Positions 6,411 through 12,955 of a DNA stretch of 14,701 nt are shown piece by piece (the stretch's first letter is position 1; every line of letters starts with the position of its first letter). A model generated the notes under the pieces. It searched no databases. It was not told where the DNA came from and worked only from the letters and a program-made list of their open reading frames with translations. The position numbers and the translations under genes are program-made. Location: positions 1-14,701 of the forward strand of contig DASQEZ010000291.1 of NCBI GenBank assembly GCA_035633415.1, written 5' to 3'. The stretch is from Fodinibacter sp035633415 (GTDB lineage Bacteria; Actinomycetota; Actinomycetes; Actinomycetales; Dermatophilaceae).

Positions 6411-7508
6411 TCAGGTCATCGCGTGGGCGTCGTACTCCGGGTGCGCCTGCATGAAGTCGAGCAGGCGGTCGGCATACGTGTCGAACGGTGGGCAGGTCAG
6501 CCCGGATGCCGTGAGGTCGCGCGTCGTGTTCGCGGTCGGGTACGTCGTCGGGGACGCGAAGTAGTCCAGGGCCTCGGCGGGCAGTCCGAGCAGGCGCTCG
6601 ACGCCGGGGACGTGCTCGACCAGGGCGTGCACGGGGCGCAGGGGGAGCGGCACCCAGACGACCTTCGCGTGCCGGTGCTTCGCGAAGGTCGCGACGACCT
6701 CGCGCACGGTCGGCGGGTCGGGGTCGACGAGGGCGTAGGTCCGCCCCTCCGAGACGTCGAGCACCGACAGCTCGTCCATCGCACCGACGACGAAGTCACG
6801 CGGCACCAGGCAGACCCGCACGGTGTCGGCGTCGCCGACGGCCGGAACCACCGCCACGGTCGGCTGGCGCGCCAGGAAGGTCGCGAGGAAGTAGGGGCCG
6901 TCGTACTTCTGGGTGGCGCCGGTCGCGGAGTCGCCCACGACGATGCCGGGGCGGTAGATGGTCGCGGGGACGCCGTCGGCCATCGCCTTGCGCACGAGCA
7001 GCTCGGCCTCGTACTTGGTCTCCTCGTAGTGGTTGCGGAACTCCTGGCCCTCCTCGAGCGAGTCCTCGGGGAAGTCGCCCTCGTACCGGCCACTGACGTA
7101 GCAGGTGCTGACGTACTGCAGCCGGCGCAGCCTGGGCTGCTCGCGACAGAAGCCCAGCACGTTGCCGGTGCCCCCGACGTTCACCCGGCGCGCGATCGGC
7201 GCGGGCACCGCCAGGTCGTAGACGGCCGCCAGGTGCCACACCTCGCGCACGTCGTCCAGGCGCGCGCGCTCGACCGGGCTCAGGCCGAGCCCGCCGGCGG
7301 TGATGTCGCCCTCGATGAGCCGGATCCGGCCCATGGTGTGGGGGTGGGTGATCTCGAGCTCCTTGACCCGCGACCTGGCCAGCACGGCGTGCTGGGGCTG
7401 CACCAGGCAGACCGCCTCGACGCCGGGCCGGCGCGCGAGCAACCGGGGGAGCAGTGCAGAACCGAGGAAACCGGGGAACCCGGTCATGAGCAGCTGGGCC
7501 ACGGGCAT
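6411..7508 (-). CDS. NAD(P)-dependent SDR, fatty-acyl-reductase (NAD_binding_4) type
   Basis: A 365-residue extended short-chain dehydrogenase. The Rossmann glycine motif GFPGFLG is at residues 10-16, and the family tyrosine-lysine pair YEETK is at 161-165, preceded by the serine strand YVSTCYVSG. The body (GNVLGF, IYRPGIVVGDS, a C-terminal helix set) looks like the male-sterility/fatty-acyl-CoA reductase branch rather than a sugar epimerase. It would reduce or oxidise a lipid-like or other carbonyl substrate in the cytoplasm; the substrate cannot be read. It is the first gene of a two-gene operon with the AAR-like gene 25 bases downstream, suggesting successive steps, for example acyl thioester to aldehyde to alcohol. 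Start: ATG 7508 has AGAAGG only 2 bases upstream, whereas the in-frame GTG at 7502 has it 8 bases upstream, so residue 3 may be the true start. Confidence 0.85.
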   Translation of the reverse strand: MPVAQLLMTGFPGFLGSALLPRLLARRPGVEAVCLVQPQHAVLARSRVKELEITHPHTMGRIRLIEGDITAGGLGLSPVERARLDDVREVWHLAAVYDLAVPAPIARRVNVGGTGNVLGFCREQPRLRRLQYVSTCYVSGRYEGDFPEDSLEEGQEFRNHYEETKYEAELLVRKAMADGVPATIYRPGIVVGDSATGATQKYDGPYFLATFLARQPTVAVVPAVGDADTVRVCLVPRDFVVGAMDELSVLDVSEGRTYALVDPDPPTVREVVATFAKHRHAKVVWVPLPLRPVHALVEHVPGVERLLGLPAEALDYFASPTTYPTANTTRDLTASGLTCPPFDTYADRLLDFMQAHPEYDAHAMT

Positions 7509-7571
7509 CGCCTTCTCGCACGGCCTCGCGGACTGGCGCCGGTGGGGGTCCCGGCGCCGTCACCGGATGGA

Positions 7572-7612
7572 CCTGACCCGACTCTAGTGACCCCCGGGGG
7601 GTACTCCTGACC
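7572..7612 (-). promoter_or_regulatory. Possible promoter region of the SDR-AAR operon
   Basis: On the minus strand a TAGAGT hexamer (plus 7581-7586) fits a -10 about 75 bases upstream of the SDR start. It is flanked by two exact copies of cctgacc (7572-7578 and 7606-7612), 34 bp apart, about three helical turns, which could be regulator half-sites. A C5G6 run (7591-7601) lies between. No clear -35 was found. The evidence is weak. Confidence 0.25.
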
Positions 7613-7678
7613 GAGGTTGCCCAGAACACGTCGCCGACGGCGTGATCCTGGTCGCACGAGCGACGTCGTGAGGTGCGA

Positions 7679-7703
7679 CCGGATGCCGTGCCGCGGCATC
7701 CGG
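7679..7703 (-). terminator. Terminator hairpin after the DUF5995 gene
   Basis: A perfect 10-bp stem (ccggatgccg / cggcatccgg) with a 5-base loop begins 21 bases beyond the minus-strand DUF5995 stop. A second inverted repeat (ggtcgcac 7650-7657 / gtgcgacc 7673-7680) overlaps it by two bases, so the two hairpins could exclude each other. No T-run follows on either strand. The position fits a terminator that separates the MocR-DUF5995 unit from the SDR-AAR unit. Confidence 0.65.
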
Positions 7704-7724
7704 GGGGCGGCGGGCCCGACGCGC

Positions 7725-8426
7725 TCAGCCACCCCGCCGGCCGAGCAGGATGACCGTGGCGACGCAGCTCGCGCGCTCGCCGATGACGGCCTCCGCGTCG
7801 GCCCGCTTCGTCGGGTCGAGCACGACCAGGTCCATGGCGTCGGCCCACACCCGCGCCCGCCACGACTCCGCGAGCTGGCCGAAGGCCCACTCGTCGAGCG
7901 GGCCCATGAGCAGGTCGAGGCCCTCCGCCGCCGGGGACCACCGGCCGACGACCTCGTGCTGCACCTCGTCGGTGGTGTCGTCGATGATCGTGTTGACCAG
8001 CTCGTGGTCGTCCCGGCGTCGCTGCCTGGTCGCCTCGTCGAGGGTCGGCCAGTCGTCCAGCACGTCGACGAGCGCGAGCGCGAGGTCGTGGTTGATGTGG
8101 GCGTTGATGCCGAGCATGAGGGCCTGCAGGGGGTGGCACAGGGGGTCGGAGCACGCGTCGAGGGCCTCGCGCCAGACCGCCGGGCACACCCGCACGCCCA
8201 CGACGCCCCCGTACGAGTCGACCGCGTCGAAGTAGTAGGTCGCGAAGCGGTCGAGCAGGCGGCCGACCCACACCCCGTCGTGGAAGGCGCCGGCCGCGAT
8301 GTTCTCGTGCACCCGACGAGTCATGACCAGGTAGCACTCGGCGAAGACCGCGCGACGGTCACCCGCGTCGCCCCACTGCCGGGCCAGGTCCGCGAGTCGT
8401 TCCTCCGCAGTCGGGGCGCTGTCCAT
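7725..8426 (-). CDS. DUF5995 family protein
   Basis: A 233-residue soluble, mainly helical protein. The block GINAHINHDL at residues 106-115, followed by a histidine/aspartate-rich helix (DDHELVNTIIDD), is the signature I associate with DUF5995, a family of unknown function common in actinobacteria. The conserved His and Asp residues could bind a metal, but this is a guess. No signal peptide or membrane helix is seen. The gene starts only 6 bases after the stop of the MocR-type regulator, and no Shine-Dalgarno sequence is visible before its ATG, so it is probably translated by re-initiation as the second gene of that unit. A hairpin follows it. It is not evidently part of the SDR-AAR operon 216 bases further on. 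Confidence 0.85.
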   Translation of the reverse strand: MDSAPTAEERLADLARQWGDAGDRRAVFAECYLVMTRRVHENIAAGAFHDGVWVGRLLDRFATYYFDAVDSYGGVVGVRVCPAVWREALDACSDPLCHPLQALMLGINAHINHDLALALVDVLDDWPTLDEATRQRRRDDHELVNTIIDDTTDEVQHEVVGRWSPAAEGLDLLMGPLDEWAFGQLAESWRARVWADAMDLVVLDPTKRADAEAVIGERASCVATVILLGRRGG

Positions 8427-8432
8427 CGAGGG

Positions 8433-9875
8433 TCATCGTAGGGGCGGGAGGGTCCACGGGGCGAGGGCCGCGGCCAGGGCGCGCACGGCGGGGTCGGCCT
8501 GGGTCTCGGGGAGTCCGGCGTAGCAGAGCACCAGGCCGCGTACCGGGGCCCGGACGGCGTAGGCGGACAGCGGGCTGGCGGCCACGCCCAGCTCGGCGAG
8601 CCGCGACACGACCTCGAGGTCGTCGACGTCGTCCGGAAGGCGCAGCACGACGTGCAGCCCGGCGTCGACGCCCTCGAGGCCGGCCCCGGGAAGGTGCCGG
8701 GTCACGGCCGCGACGAGGGCGGCCCGGCGCGCGGCGTAGGTGCGGGTGACCCGCGCGTGGTGGGTGGCCAGCGCGCCCGACGCGACGAACTCGGCCAGGG
8801 CCAGGCCGGTCGCCTCGTTGACGACCAGCCCACGCGACTCCAGCTCGACCCGCAGCCGGTCGCGCAGCCGCCGCGGCGGCGCCATCCACGCCACGCGCAG
8901 CGACGGCGCCACCAGCTTGGATGCCGTGCCGATGTAGACGACGTGCTCCTGCGCCCCGGGCAGCGACCGCAGGGCGGGCAGGGGGGAGACGTCATAGCGG
9001 AACTCGCCGTCGTAGTCGTCCTCGAGCACGAGGCCGCCTGTGCGAGAGGCCCATTCGAGCAGCTGCACGCGGCGAGTGACCGGCATCCGGGCCCCCAGGG
9101 GGTACTGGTGCGAGGGGGTGACGTAGGTGGCGACGGCGTCGGGCGGAAGGAGCGCCGGGTCCAGGCCGTCGCCGTCGACCGGCACCGCGGCCACCCGCAC
9201 CCCCTCGGTCGCGAAGGCCGTCCACGCCTCGGCGTAACCCGGGTCCTCGAGCGCGACGGTGGCACCGACCAGGTCGAGGGGCGCGGCGAGGGCGCGCAGG
9301 GAGGCGCCGACCCCCGGCACGACGAGCAGGTCGTCGGGCTCGACCGCGACCCCCCGGGTGCGGCGGAGGTGCTCGGCGAGCACACGGCGCAGGCGGGCAT
9401 GAGGTGGACCGGCCCCGGCGTCGTTGCCGGGCACGACCGAGCCGGCGGTGCGCCAGGCGCGCCGCCACGCGGCCGGGTCGACCAGCGAGGTGTCGGGGCG
9501 GCCCGGGCGCAGGTCCCAGCGCGGCGCCTGGCGGGCGCCGCGCTCCGGCCCGGTGTCGGTGCCCCGCGGCGTGTGCACGTGGGTCACGGCCCCGGCCGCC
9601 GCGGCCCGGTCGGCGCCGTTTGCCACGACGGCGCCCGACCCGGCCCGGCTCACGACGAACCCCGCAGCGGCGAGCTCGTCGTACGCCGCGACGACGGGCC
9701 CCCGGGACAGTCCCAGCGACGCGGCCAGGGCACGGGTCGACGGCAGCGAGTCGCCCGGTCGCAGCCGCCCGGCGCGCAGCTCGCCCACGACGGCGTCGGC
9801 GATGCGGTGGCGCAGCGGCGCCGGGCCGTGCGGCACGTCGAGGGCCAGGTCGACGGAGCGGGCGGCGCGCGGCAT
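8433..9875 (-). CDS. MocR/PdxR-type transcriptional regulator (GntR wHTH + aminotransferase fold)
   Basis: A 480-residue regulator. Residues about 21-86 are a GntR winged helix-turn-helix (LRPGDSLPSTRALAASLGLS, then DELAAAGFVVSRAGSG). Residues about 130-475 are a class I aminotransferase fold used as a PLP sensor, with TYVTPSHQYPLG, LEDDYDGEFRYD and the PLP lysine Lys320 in IGTASKLVAPSLR. Members of the family sense PLP or amino compounds and often control vitamin B6 or GABA genes. A PPOx-family flavoprotein gene is transcribed divergently, the usual partner arrangement, so this is the probable target. A palindrome (9881-9893) overlaps its own -10, suggesting autoregulation. The ATG at 9875 lies 6 bases after TATGGT on the minus strand and lacks a Shine-Dalgarno sequence, fitting a leaderless message. 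The ligand and exact regulon are unknown, so no symbol is given. Confidence 0.93.
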   Translation of the reverse strand: MPRAARSVDLALDVPHGPAPLRHRIADAVVGELRAGRLRPGDSLPSTRALAASLGLSRGPVVAAYDELAAAGFVVSRAGSGAVVANGADRAAAAGAVTHVHTPRGTDTGPERGARQAPRWDLRPGRPDTSLVDPAAWRRAWRTAGSVVPGNDAGAGPPHARLRRVLAEHLRRTRGVAVEPDDLLVVPGVGASLRALAAPLDLVGATVALEDPGYAEAWTAFATEGVRVAAVPVDGDGLDPALLPPDAVATYVTPSHQYPLGARMPVTRRVQLLEWASRTGGLVLEDDYDGEFRYDVSPLPALRSLPGAQEHVVYIGTASKLVAPSLRVAWMAPPRRLRDRLRVELESRGLVVNEATGLALAEFVASGALATHHARVTRTYAARRAALVAAVTRHLPGAGLEGVDAGLHVVLRLPDDVDDLEVVSRLAELGVAASPLSAYAVRAPVRGLVLCYAGLPETQADPAVRALAAALAPWTLPPLR

Positions 9876-9880
9876 CCAGC

Positions 9881-9915
9881 GACCATACTGGTCCTGTGAA
9901 ACTGATGGCTACTGG
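9881..9915. promoter_or_regulatory. Divergent promoter/operator between the MocR gene and the DUF1272-PPOx operon
   Basis: GACCA-TAC-TGGTC (9881-9893) is a perfect 5+5 dyad. It contains TATGGT on the minus strand (9887 to 9882), six bases before the MocR-type ATG, and CATACT on the plus strand (9885-9890), a possible -10 for the operon starting at 10036. A second TACTGG (9910-9915) repeats the one at 9886-9891 directly, 24 bp apart. MocR proteins such as GabR bind direct repeats, so these may be the regulator's sites. No strong -35 was found. The remaining 120 bases to 10036 hold only GC-rich sequence and a purine-rich RBS. Confidence 0.45.
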
Positions 9916-10035
9916 ATCTCGGCGAGGGCCAGTTGGTGCAGTGGACTGGGCCCGGGCAGCCCGTCGGAACGACCCGACGACGCCCTGCGCCGACCGGCGC
10001 CGACGGCTGTGGGCGTCGCGAGAGAGGATGGCACG

Positions 10036-10953
10036 GTGAGCGGGCTCGAGATGCGGCCGGGGTGCGAGTGCTGCGACGTCGACCTGCCCGCGGACGACGT
10101 CGGGGCGGTCGTCTGCTCGTTCGAGTGCACCTTCTGCGCGGGCTGCGCCGAGCACCTCGAGCGCCGGTGCCCGAACTGCGGCGGCTCCCTCATGCCGCGA
10201 CCCACCCGGGTCGGTGACGCCCTGGCGCGCCACCCCGCCTCCTCGGCGCGGGTCGTCTCGGATGCCGGGTGCCCCGGCCCGGGGTACGCCGGGCGGGTGA
10301 CCCGTGACGTGCCGGTCGAGCGGCTGGGGCGGCACGCCGAGCGCGGGCGCTCCGAGCGCGCGGCGCTCGACGCGCTCCTCGACGAGGTGCTGGCCGGAAC
10401 CCTGTCGACCGTCGTCGACGGCCGGCCCTGGGTGGTGCCGATGCTCTTCGCGCGTGACGGCGACCGCATCCTGCTGCACGGCTCGACCGGAGCGGGTGCG
10501 CTGCGCCAGGTGGCGGCCGGGGCGCCTGCGGTGCTGAGCGTGACCGTCGTCGACGGGCTCGTGGTGGCCCACACGACCTTCGAGTCGTCCGCCAACTACC
10601 GCTCCGCCGTCGTCCACGGTCGGCTCACGCCGCTCGGTGACGCCGAGCGAACCACGGCGCTCGAGCTGATCTCGGAGCGCCTCATCCCCGGACGGCCCGC
10701 CGAGGTGCGGGCCATGACCCGGCGCGAGGAGGTCGCGACGCTCGCGATGGAGCTGCCGATCGTCGAGGGCCGGTGGCTGCTCAAGGAGCGCCGCGGCGGC
10801 GCCTCGGTGCCCGAGGAGGAGACCGGCGCCTGGTCGGGTGTCGTGCCGTTCCGAGTGGTCGCGGGGCAGCCCGAGCCCTCGCCGTGGTCGGCCGAGGCCG
10901 GCACGCCGGTGCCCGCGTCGGTGGCGGCACTCGTCGAGCGGTGGTCGCCGTGA
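10036..10953 (+). CDS. DUF1272 zinc-ribbon-like domain fused to a pyridoxamine 5'-phosphate oxidase family domain
   Basis: A 305-residue protein with two recognisable parts in one frame. Residues 1-57 match DUF1272: nine cysteines at 10, 12, 13, 27, 31, 34, 37, 45 and 48 (GCECCD, CSFECTFCAGC, CPNCGG), surely a metal-binding knuckle. Residues about 88-270 are an FMN-binding split-barrel of the PPOx/NimA-like group (RLGRHAERG, LHGSTGAG, SSANYRSAVVHGR, WSGVVPFR); a flavin-dependent reductase or oxidase role is likely, with unknown substrate. An internal GTG at 10297 (residue 88) could start the PPOx domain alone, but no stop separates the parts. Start: the GTG at 10036 is seven bases after GAGAGGA. 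It is the first gene of a three-gene operon; its stop overlaps the next start by four bases (GTGA). The MocR regulator opposite probably controls it. Confidence 0.88.
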   Translation: MSGLEMRPGCECCDVDLPADDVGAVVCSFECTFCAGCAEHLERRCPNCGGSLMPRPTRVGDALARHPASSARVVSDAGCPGPGYAGRVTRDVPVERLGRHAERGRSERAALDALLDEVLAGTLSTVVDGRPWVVPMLFARDGDRILLHGSTGAGALRQVAAGAPAVLSVTVVDGLVVAHTTFESSANYRSAVVHGRLTPLGDAERTTALELISERLIPGRPAEVRAMTRREEVATLAMELPIVEGRWLLKERRGGASVPEEETGAWSGVVPFRVVAGQPEPSPWSAEAGTPVPASVAALVERWSP

Positions 10954-11975
10954 GCGAGGACCTCGCCCCGGGGGCGACGGCGGCACCGGTGCGCGCCACC
11001 GGCATCGGGTCGTGGCCGGGCACGTCGGCCCGAGAGGCGGTGCGCACGGTGCGCGACCTGCTCGTCGACGGTGAGGGGGTGGGGCTGCCGCACTGCCCCG
11101 AGACGCCGGCGCGCGGCCCGGGCGCCGAGATCATCGGCCGCGCCGCCGGCCTGCTCGTCGACCTCCACGTCGACCTCCAGCCGAGCGGGTGGCGCTTCGT
11201 CGACCGGCCGGGACTCGACTCGTCCCGCTCGGCGGCCCTGCACCGGGAGGACCTCGACGAGCTCGCCGAGGCCTACGACGGCTACCTCGGGCCGCTCAAG
11301 GTGCAGGTCGCGGGGCCCTGGACACTCGCGGCATCCCTGCGGCTCAACCGGGGTGAACGGGTCGTGGCCGACCGGGGCGCGGTGGCCGACCTCGTCGCGT
11401 CGCTGGCCGACGGCATCCAGGGGTACGTGGCCGACGTGCGTCGGCTGGTGCCGGGAGCCGAGGTCGTGCTCCAGCTCGACGAGCCGTCGCTTCCCGCCGT
11501 GCTCGAGGGGTCGCTGCCCACGTCGTCCGGCTTCGGCCGGGTGCGTGCCGTCGACCCGCACCTCGTCATGCGAGGGGTCGAGACCGTGCTCGCGGCGCAC
11601 AGCGGGGCGACCGTCGTGCACTGCTGCTCCTCGGCGGCACCGCTGCCGCTGCTGCGGGCCACCGGCGCCGGGGCGCTCGCGGTCGATCTCACGGATGCGA
11701 CCCCGGCCCGCTGGGAGTCGGTGGCGGCAACGCTCGACTCCGGCACGGGCATCTGGGCCGGGTGCCTGCCGACCGACGGCTCGGGCACCGACGCGGGCGC
11801 CCGCGCGCTCGTGCTGGAGGGCTTCGAGCGGTCGGGCCTGGGCAGCGACGCGCTGCGCGGACTGGTCGTCTCCCCGGCCTGCGGGTTGGCCGGGCTCACA
11901 CCGCAGGGGGCTCGCACCGTTCTCCGTACGGCGCTCGACACCGCGCGCCGACTCGGAGAGGAGGTGGCGTCGTGA
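10950..11975 (+). CDS. Short MetE-like methionine synthase (catalytic domain only)
   Basis: A 341-residue protein of the cobalamin-independent methionine synthase C-terminal superfamily (Meth_synt_2/UROD-like TIM barrel), less than half the length of MetE (about 750). It opens with ATGIGSWPGTS. LQLDEPSLPAVL is a typical barrel strand. The zinc-thiolate positions look kept: His224 and Cys226 in VVHCCS correspond to the HxC of MetE, and Cys311 in SPACGLAGLT corresponds to its last cysteine. The Glu ligand region reads AVDLTDA, so Asp may replace Glu. It may transfer a methyl group to homocysteine or another thiol, from an unknown donor. M. tuberculosis Rv3015c, in the same neighbourhood, appears to be the counterpart. 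The GTG at 10950 overlaps the upstream TGA, and an in-frame GTG at 10941 is an alternative. Its stop overlaps the EamA gene start by four bases. Confidence 0.85.
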   Translation: MSEDLAPGATAAPVRATGIGSWPGTSAREAVRTVRDLLVDGEGVGLPHCPETPARGPGAEIIGRAAGLLVDLHVDLQPSGWRFVDRPGLDSSRSAALHREDLDELAEAYDGYLGPLKVQVAGPWTLAASLRLNRGERVVADRGAVADLVASLADGIQGYVADVRRLVPGAEVVLQLDEPSLPAVLEGSLPTSSGFGRVRAVDPHLVMRGVETVLAAHSGATVVHCCSSAAPLPLLRATGAGALAVDLTDATPARWESVAATLDSGTGIWAGCLPTDGSGTDAGARALVLEGFERSGLGSDALRGLVVSPACGLAGLTPQGARTVLRTALDTARRLGEEVAS

Positions 11976-12955
11976 GGCAGCAGCCGCGCGTCCCCTGGCA
12001 GGTGAAGTACCTCGCGCTCGTGCTGATCTGGGGCTCGAGCTTCCTGCTCATGAAGGTCGGCCTCGAGTCGTTGTCGGCCGTGCAGATCTCGGGCCTGCGC
12101 ATCCTCTCGGGGGCCGCGGTCATCAGCGTGCTCCTGCTGGCCCGAGGGGGTCGGCTGCCCACCGGTCGGGGTGTCTGGGGGCACCTGTTCGTCTGCGGGT
12201 TGTTCCTCGGCGCCCTGCCGTTCACGCTCTTCGCGTTGTCCGAGATCCGGATCAGCTCGGCGCTGGCCGGCATCGGCAACGCCGCCACACCGATCGCGAC
12301 CGTGCTCGCCACGATGGCGATCCTGCCGGGGCAGCGGGTCACCGGCCGGCGGCTCGTCGCGGTGGGCGTGGGCTTCCTCGGCGTCATTACGATCATGCAG
12401 CCCTGGACCTCCGTCGACCGGCCCGACCTGGTCGGCTTCTCGATGGCCCTGGCCGGCGGGGCGAGCTACGGGATCGGGTGGACCTACAACCGGCGCTTCC
12501 TCAGCGGGGTCGACCTCGGCGGGCTCTCCCAGCCTGCCGCGACCCTGCTCACCGCCCTCGTGCTCATGGTGCCGGTCGTGCTCGGGTGGGCGGCGCTGCA
12601 ACCCGAGGGTATCGCTGCGGTGTGGTCCTACCAGGCACCGGATGCCGGCACGTGGCTCTGGCTACCGCTCGCGTGCGTGCTCGTGCTCGGGCTCGTGGGA
12701 ACCGGTTTCGCCTACACCCTGCAGTTCGACGTGGTGCGCGGCGCCGGCCCGGTCATCGGTTCGACGATCACCTACCTGATCCCGGTCGTGTCGGTGGTGC
12801 TCGGCGTGGCGGTGCTCGGCGAGCGACTGGGCCCCTGGCAGATCGTGGGCTTCGTCATCGTGCTGGGAGCGGCCTGGGTCATCAACCGCAGGCCACGCAC
12901 CCCGGAGGCGGTCGTCATCCCCGAGCAGGTGAAGCCGGTCAGCGCTCCCCGGTGA
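11972..12955 (+). CDS. EamA/DMT-superfamily transporter
   Basis: A 327-residue inner-membrane protein with about ten hydrophobic helices arranged as two EamA repeats (roughly residues 10-142 and 155-293). Characteristic pieces are LIWGSSFLLMKVGL in the first helix, the first-repeat end AILPGQRVTGRRLVAVGVGF, and its counterpart in the second repeat, AVLGERLGPWQIVGFVIVLG. The family exports or imports metabolites such as amino acids or nucleotide derivatives; the substrate cannot be told. The GTG at 11972 overlaps the preceding TGA (GTGA), and a purine-rich GAGAGGAGG just upstream is a good ribosome binding site. Its link to the methyltransferase and PPOx genes is only operonic. The last 17 bases overlap the end of the opposite-strand gene. 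Confidence 0.92.
   Translation: MRQQPRVPWQVKYLALVLIWGSSFLLMKVGLESLSAVQISGLRILSGAAVISVLLLARGGRLPTGRGVWGHLFVCGLFLGALPFTLFALSEIRISSALAGIGNAATPIATVLATMAILPGQRVTGRRLVAVGVGFLGVITIMQPWTSVDRPDLVGFSMALAGGASYGIGWTYNRRFLSGVDLGGLSQPAATLLTALVLMVPVVLGWAALQPEGIAAVWSYQAPDAGTWLWLPLACVLVLGLVGTGFAYTLQFDVVRGAGPVIGSTITYLIPVVSVVLGVAVLGERLGPWQIVGFVIVLGAAWVINRRPRTPEAVVIPEQVKPVSAPR

Noticed and set aside
4409..6454. Long open frame on the plus strand (681 codons) opposite the AAR-like gene
   Set aside because: Its residues are biased to Gly, Asp, Arg and Val with no recognisable motif, and it mirrors codon positions of the well-supported minus-strand gene; it is a GC-rich shadow frame.
10028..10039. Tiny ATG-GCA-CGG-TGA frame overlapping the PPOx start, as a leader peptide
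   Set aside because: Three codons only, no separate ribosome binding site, and the purine stretch serves the GTG at 10036.
8992..10986. Long open frame on the minus strand (664 codons) across the MocR gene, the divergent promoter and the PPOx gene
   Set aside because: It crosses a clear intergenic promoter region and is low-complexity Arg/Pro/Gly; both true genes in this span have full domain support.
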